17,711 bases of DNA from Allomuricauda sp. (GTDB taxonomy: Bacteria; Bacteroidota; Bacteroidia; Flavobacteriales; Flavobacteriaceae), in assembly GCA_028289745.1 (NCBI GenBank), contig JANQOD010000382.1:1-17711 (forward strand), in the 5' to 3' direction. Position 1 is the stretch's first letter, and every line of letters begins with the position of its first letter. The position numbers and the translations under genes are program-made. Positions 14,602 through 17,711 of the stretch are shown here, piece after piece. The notes under the pieces were generated by a model, which saw only the letters and a list, made by a program, of their open reading frames with translations, did no database searches and had not been told where the DNA came from.

Positions 14602-17364
14602 ATGCCTTTGCCCAAAGCGGCCACATTCATCGTTTGCTTTTTTCTCATCATGTTTTTTTCGCATGCCCAGAAATTGTTGCCGCCCATTTACAACTATAGC
14701 CTATTGGAATATAAGGGAGGTAGTAAAAACTGGGGGTTGGCAGTGAATGAAAAAGGAGAACTATTTGTGGCCAACAACAAAGGCCTGTTGCATTATGATG
14801 GCGAACGTTGGCACCTTAATAAATTGCCGAACAACACCATAATACGTTCTGTGGCGGCAGTCGGGAACAAAATCTATACCGGGTCATATGAAGAATTTGG
14901 CCATTGGAAAAAAAACGAACTTGGTTTTTTAGAATACACCTCACTGACCCCATTGATCAAAGACCATGAATTCACCAGTGAAGAGTTCTGGGAAATCTTA
15001 CCGGTACACGACTCGATTTTATTTCGGTCTTTTTCTGCAATCTATATATTCAGAAATGGAGAAGTGAAGGTCATAGACCCGCCCGAGGTCATTTCTGATA
15101 TGATGGTCTATCAAGATAGAACCATCGTGGCCCTGGGCACCAAAGGCCTGTCTGAACTGAAAGAAGGTCAATTGAGGCCCCTTGAGAACCAGAATCAATT
15201 GCAGGGCATGACCATTACCGATATGATTTTGTTGAACGGTGGCATTTTAGTGGGCACAAAACTCAACGGTTGTTATTTTTTTGATGGAACCACCCTTATA
15301 CCATGGCAAACGCAAATCAACGAAGAGCTAAAACTGCACCAACTGAACAAATTGCTGTTATTGAATACGGGCAAAATTGCCTTCGGCACCATCAAAAATG
15401 GCGTCTATATCTTTGACCCCGTTTCAGACACCCATCAAATTCTTAATCGCGGGTCGGGCCTACAGAACAACACCGTGCTCTCGATGCTTCAATTTCGCGA
15501 CCAATTCTGGCTGGGCCTCGATAATGGTATTGCCCGGGCAAGGCTCAATTATCCCATTACCTACTATACCGATTATTCAGGGGCCTTGGGCATGGTTTAT
15601 GACATAGCTCGTTACAATGACCGGCTTTATTTGGGCAGCAATACTGGGGTCTTTTATTTCGAGGATAACGACTTGAAATTTGTCAATGGTTCTTTGGGAC
15701 ATGTCTGGGACCTTGAAGAGGTTGATGGAGATTTACTTTGTGGCCACAACACCGGCACCTATAAAATCGAGGACACCAAATTTGAGAAAATCTCCGATGT
15801 TTCCGGTGGATACGAAATCAAAAAAGTACCCGAACAATACAACACCTATATACAGGGCACCTATAACGGTCTTGCCAAATTTGAAAAAGAACAGCAGGGC
15901 AATTGGCAAGTCAAGAGGATAAGGGGCGTTGGCTTTCCCATCAAACAACTCTGCTTCGAAAGCCCGACAATTGTATGGGCCGCACACCCTTATAAAGGAC
16001 TGTACCGAATTCATCTGAAAGAAGGCTATGATGAAATACTGCGAACGCAGCAATACCATGATGAGGGGTCGCCCAGCGAATACAATATCAAGATTTATAA
16101 CATCAAGAACCAAATAGTCTTCTACAGTGAGGGGAAATGGTACAAATACGACCCCATTGTTGATAGAATCATTGTATTTGACGAGTTTCAGAGATTCAAC
16201 GACAAAGAATTGCTCTTTGTCGACAACGATCACTTTTGGTTTGTTGAAGGCGACGGCGAAAAAGAAATCATCAATACCGATCTGAAGACCGACAGTCTAC
16301 TAATATCAGATCTGCCCTTGCGCGAGCGATTGGCCCCTGACTCACAAAAAATGGTAAGGATAGGCGATTCGACCCTTTTTGTTACGTTAAATGACGGTTT
16401 TGCAAACATAAACCCTTCAAAGCTCAAAAGCCAGCTAGACAACGTAGCGCTTCCCAAACCCAACATTACCTTTATCAGAGACGAAAAACGGCCTTATGCC
16501 ACAACCGGATCAGGTGAAATCGAAATGGCTTACCCTGATTCTCGGATCACAACGGTTCAAGTGGCCGCACCAGAACTCATGCAAGCCCGCTATCGTTACA
16601 GGCTAGAGGGGGCAAAGGCACATTCAGGTTATGCTGAAAATGGTTTCATACAATTTCAGAACCTTCCTCATGGTGAGTACCAAATTCAGGTTTTTGCCGT
16701 CGGAATTGACAATGAGGTTTCAGAACCCGCGCTATTGGAGTTCAAAATTGCCCCACCATGGTTTCTTTCCAATCTGATGATTACCATTTATATTTTGCTT
16801 ACCCTTGCCACCATCGCGATCATTCGCTGGTACAACCGCAGAAAACTGACGCGTAAGCAGCGTGAACTGGAACTTCGAATGAAAAAAGAGCAAGATGAAC
16901 GAATGGCCGAGCTTGAAAGGGAGAAATTGGCCAAAGAAGTTAAACTGAAACAGAACGAATTGGCCAGCACCACGCTCAATATTGCCAAGAAGAACGAAAT
17001 GATCCTGGAACTGAAAAACATGCTCGTCGTCAATAAAGACAAATTTTCCAATTCACAACGCTATCGATCATTCATCAAAAAACTCAATAATTCGATACAG
17101 GACACTGAAGATTGGAAACGCTTTGAGGTAAATTTCAAAGAATTGCATGAAGATTTTTTTGAAAGGTTATTGAAAAAATATCCTATCCTCACCCCAAAAG
17201 ATCTCAAACTCTGTGCCTATCTCAAAATGAACCTTTCCACCAAAGAAATAGCTCCACTAATGGCTATCTCAATTAGAGGTGTAGAGATACATCGCTACCG
17301 ACTTAGAAAAAAATTAAAAATCAACAGTTCTGAAAACCTTTCCAACTTTCTGATAACCTTTTAA
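14602..17364 (+). CDS. Membrane-tethered one-component regulator: propeller, Y_Y_Y, TM, coiled coil, LuxR-type HTH
   Basis: This is a 920-residue sensor-regulator. A signal peptide (about 1-23, ending S-H-A-Q) is followed by a periplasmic propeller-like sensor region with repeated GLL, NGVY and GLDNG-type blades (about 30-640), and a Y_Y_Y domain (about 648-718). A single membrane helix (about 720-743) precedes a charged coiled coil (about 745-815) and a C-terminal LuxR/GerE-type HTH (about 862-920, L-T-P-K-D-L-K-L through S-T-K-E-I-A). No histidine kinase or receiver domain is present, so it differs from the hybrid two-component systems (HTCS) of Bacteroides. It probably binds a glycan fragment in the periplasm and activates nearby genes while membrane bound. 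It lies between, and likely controls, the GH43-sulfatase operon and susC (inference). Confidence 0.92.
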   Translation: MPLPKAATFIVCFFLIMFFSHAQKLLPPIYNYSLLEYKGGSKNWGLAVNEKGELFVANNKGLLHYDGERWHLNKLPNNTIIRSVAAVGNKIYTGSYEEFGHWKKNELGFLEYTSLTPLIKDHEFTSEEFWEILPVHDSILFRSFSAIYIFRNGEVKVIDPPEVISDMMVYQDRTIVALGTKGLSELKEGQLRPLENQNQLQGMTITDMILLNGGILVGTKLNGCYFFDGTTLIPWQTQINEELKLHQLNKLLLLNTGKIAFGTIKNGVYIFDPVSDTHQILNRGSGLQNNTVLSMLQFRDQFWLGLDNGIARARLNYPITYYTDYSGALGMVYDIARYNDRLYLGSNTGVFYFEDNDLKFVNGSLGHVWDLEEVDGDLLCGHNTGTYKIEDTKFEKISDVSGGYEIKKVPEQYNTYIQGTYNGLAKFEKEQQGNWQVKRIRGVGFPIKQLCFESPTIVWAAHPYKGLYRIHLKEGYDEILRTQQYHDEGSPSEYNIKIYNIKNQIVFYSEGKWYKYDPIVDRIIVFDEFQRFNDKELLFVDNDHFWFVEGDGEKEIINTDLKTDSLLISDLPLRERLAPDSQKMVRIGDSTLFVTLNDGFANINPSKLKSQLDNVALPKPNITFIRDEKRPYATTGSGEIEMAYPDSRITTVQVAAPELMQARYRYRLEGAKAHSGYAENGFIQFQNLPHGEYQIQVFAVGIDNEVSEPALLEFKIAPPWFLSNLMITIYILLTLATIAIIRWYNRRKLTRKQRELELRMKKEQDERMAELEREKLAKEVKLKQNELASTTLNIAKKNEMILELKNMLVVNKDKFSNSQRYRSFIKKLNNSIQDTEDWKRFEVNFKELHEDFFERLLKKYPILTPKDLKLCAYLKMNLSTKEIAPLMAISIRGVEIHRYRLRKKLKINSSENLSNFLITF

Positions 17365-17413
17365 TGGGTGGTTGACAAGCGAAATACAGAATTGTCATCC
17401 CTTAAAACCGCAA

Positions 17414-17433
17414 TACATCATTACTACATCATT
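17414..17433 (+). repeat. Tandem TACATCATT direct repeat with 11-bp spacing
   Basis: TACATCATT occurs at 17414-17422 and again at 17425-17433, separated by AC. The 11-bp spacing places the copies on one DNA face. It matches the TACAT pair at 14385/14396, suggesting a common regulator for both transcription units. Confidence 0.45.
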
Positions 17434-17445
17434 TTGTTAAATTTT
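17423..17445 (+). promoter_or_regulatory. Shared element, copy 2
   Basis: ACTACATCATTTT followed by GTTAAATTTT is the partner of 14448-14467. It overlaps the second TACATCATT copy. Confidence 0.3.
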
Positions 17446-17495
17446 CTTTCTCTTTAAGACTACAGAGATAGCGTTAAGCCTTTGTTAATAGACTT

Positions 17496-17513
17496 TACGA
17501 AAACCTTTTCGTA
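17496..17513. promoter_or_regulatory. 18-bp perfect dyad upstream of susC
   Basis: TACGAAAA-CC-TTTTCGTA has perfect 8-bp arms and a 2-bp spacer. The loop is too short and there is no following T-run, so it is more like a protein-binding site than a terminator. It lies 88 bp upstream of the susC ATG and 24 bp upstream of the nearer -7 candidate. Confidence 0.45.
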
Positions 17514-17601
17514 TGATGTATTTGTTATGTATGGCGATAGTTTTATAAAAGAACTGCGCCTTAGTAACTTAGCAAAAATCTAACTCAATTTTTGAATACT
17601 C

Positions 17602-17711
17602 ATGAAATATAAAAGCATCTTGTTGTCAATACCGTTGCTATTGTTCTCAATTGCTTCTTTTGCGCAAAACAATATCACGGTCTCAGGTACGGTAACCGAT
17701 AGTCAGGGGCA
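17602..17711 (+). CDS. Probable SusC/RagA-type TonB-dependent receptor, 5' end only
   Basis: Only the first 36 codons are in the window. They encode a signal peptide (about 1-22, ending S-F-A-Q) and the beginning of a carboxypeptidase-D-regulatory-like domain, V-S-G-T-V-T-D-S-Q-G, the usual N-terminus of SusC outer-membrane importers. The position after a PUL regulator supports this. Other outer-membrane proteins with the same domain cannot be excluded, because no plug or barrel sequence is visible. Confidence 0.7.
   Translation, partial: MKYKSILLSIPLLLFSIASFAQNNITVSGTVTDSQG

Larger units (their letters stand above)
17365..17601 (+). promoter_or_regulatory. Upstream region of the susC-like gene
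   Basis: This 237-bp spacer contains no credible gene. It holds a tandem TACATCATT repeat, the second copy of a shared element, and an 18-bp perfect dyad. Possible -7 elements are TAGTTTTA (17538-17545) and TAACTTAG (17565-17572), each one mismatch from TAnnTTTG and without a clear -33 partner. No convincing terminator for the upstream regulator is seen. Confidence 0.5.

Noticed and set aside
17373..17397. TGACAA...TTGTCA inverted repeat after the LuxR-type gene, possible terminator
   Set aside because: The stem is only 6 bp with a 13-nt loop and is followed by a C-rich segment, not a T-run.
17473..17488. GTTAA pair at 11-bp spacing
   Set aside because: It is a 5-bp AT-rich word with only two copies and no counterpart in the other spacer.

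Overview
The window looks like part of a polysaccharide utilization locus from a marine member of the Bacteroidota, most likely Flavobacteriaceae. The evidence is a SusC-type start with a CarboxypepD_reg-like N-terminus, a membrane-tethered Y_Y_Y/LuxR sensor, exported sulfatases, a Nudix-type regulator and promoter-like TAnnTTTG elements. No genus is assigned. No RNA gene, mobile element or CRISPR array was seen.

Left block (1-7495, minus strand): eight tightly packed genes read leftward as uxuB - uxuA - uxaC - kdgK - eda - dctP - dctQ - dctM (dctM runs off the left edge). Gaps range from a 4-bp overlap to 16 bp, so this is very probably one operon. It encodes a TRAP importer for an acidic sugar and the full route glucuronate -> fructuronate -> mannonate -> KDG -> KDPG -> pyruvate + glyceraldehyde-3-phosphate. 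No tagaturonate reductase or altronate dehydratase is present, so the local pathway is the glucuronate branch.

Middle (7496-8271): a 104-bp divergent spacer carries a perfect 19-bp dyad (7-bp arms) and a smaller dyad. It is followed by a plus-strand Nudix + winged-helix regulator whose Nudix catalytic glutamates are lost, suggesting a sensor rather than an enzyme. The regulator overlaps the next operon tail to tail by 4 bp.

Central-right block (8268-14316, minus strand): a second tight operon read leftward as GH43-like hydrolase (with discoidin-like and FN3 domains) - sulfatase - sulfatase - formylglycine-generating enzyme (FGE). Both sulfatases have the CxPxR site that FGE converts to formylglycine. 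The FGE has both catalytic cysteines and a lipoprotein signal, so it probably matures its sulfatases after export.

Right block (14317-17711, plus strand): a 285-bp divergent spacer leads to a 920-residue membrane-bound one-component regulator (periplasmic propeller, Y_Y_Y, one membrane helix, coiled coil, LuxR-type HTH). A 237-bp spacer then precedes the first 36 codons of a probable SusC/RagA TonB-dependent receptor. The two spacers share TACAT-type repeats at 11-bp spacing and a roughly 20-bp element, plausible targets of the regulator. Overall the locus appears to bind, desulfate and trim a sulfated, uronate-containing polysaccharide (ulvan-like or glucuronoxylan-like is possible but not shown) and to catabolize the released glucuronate.
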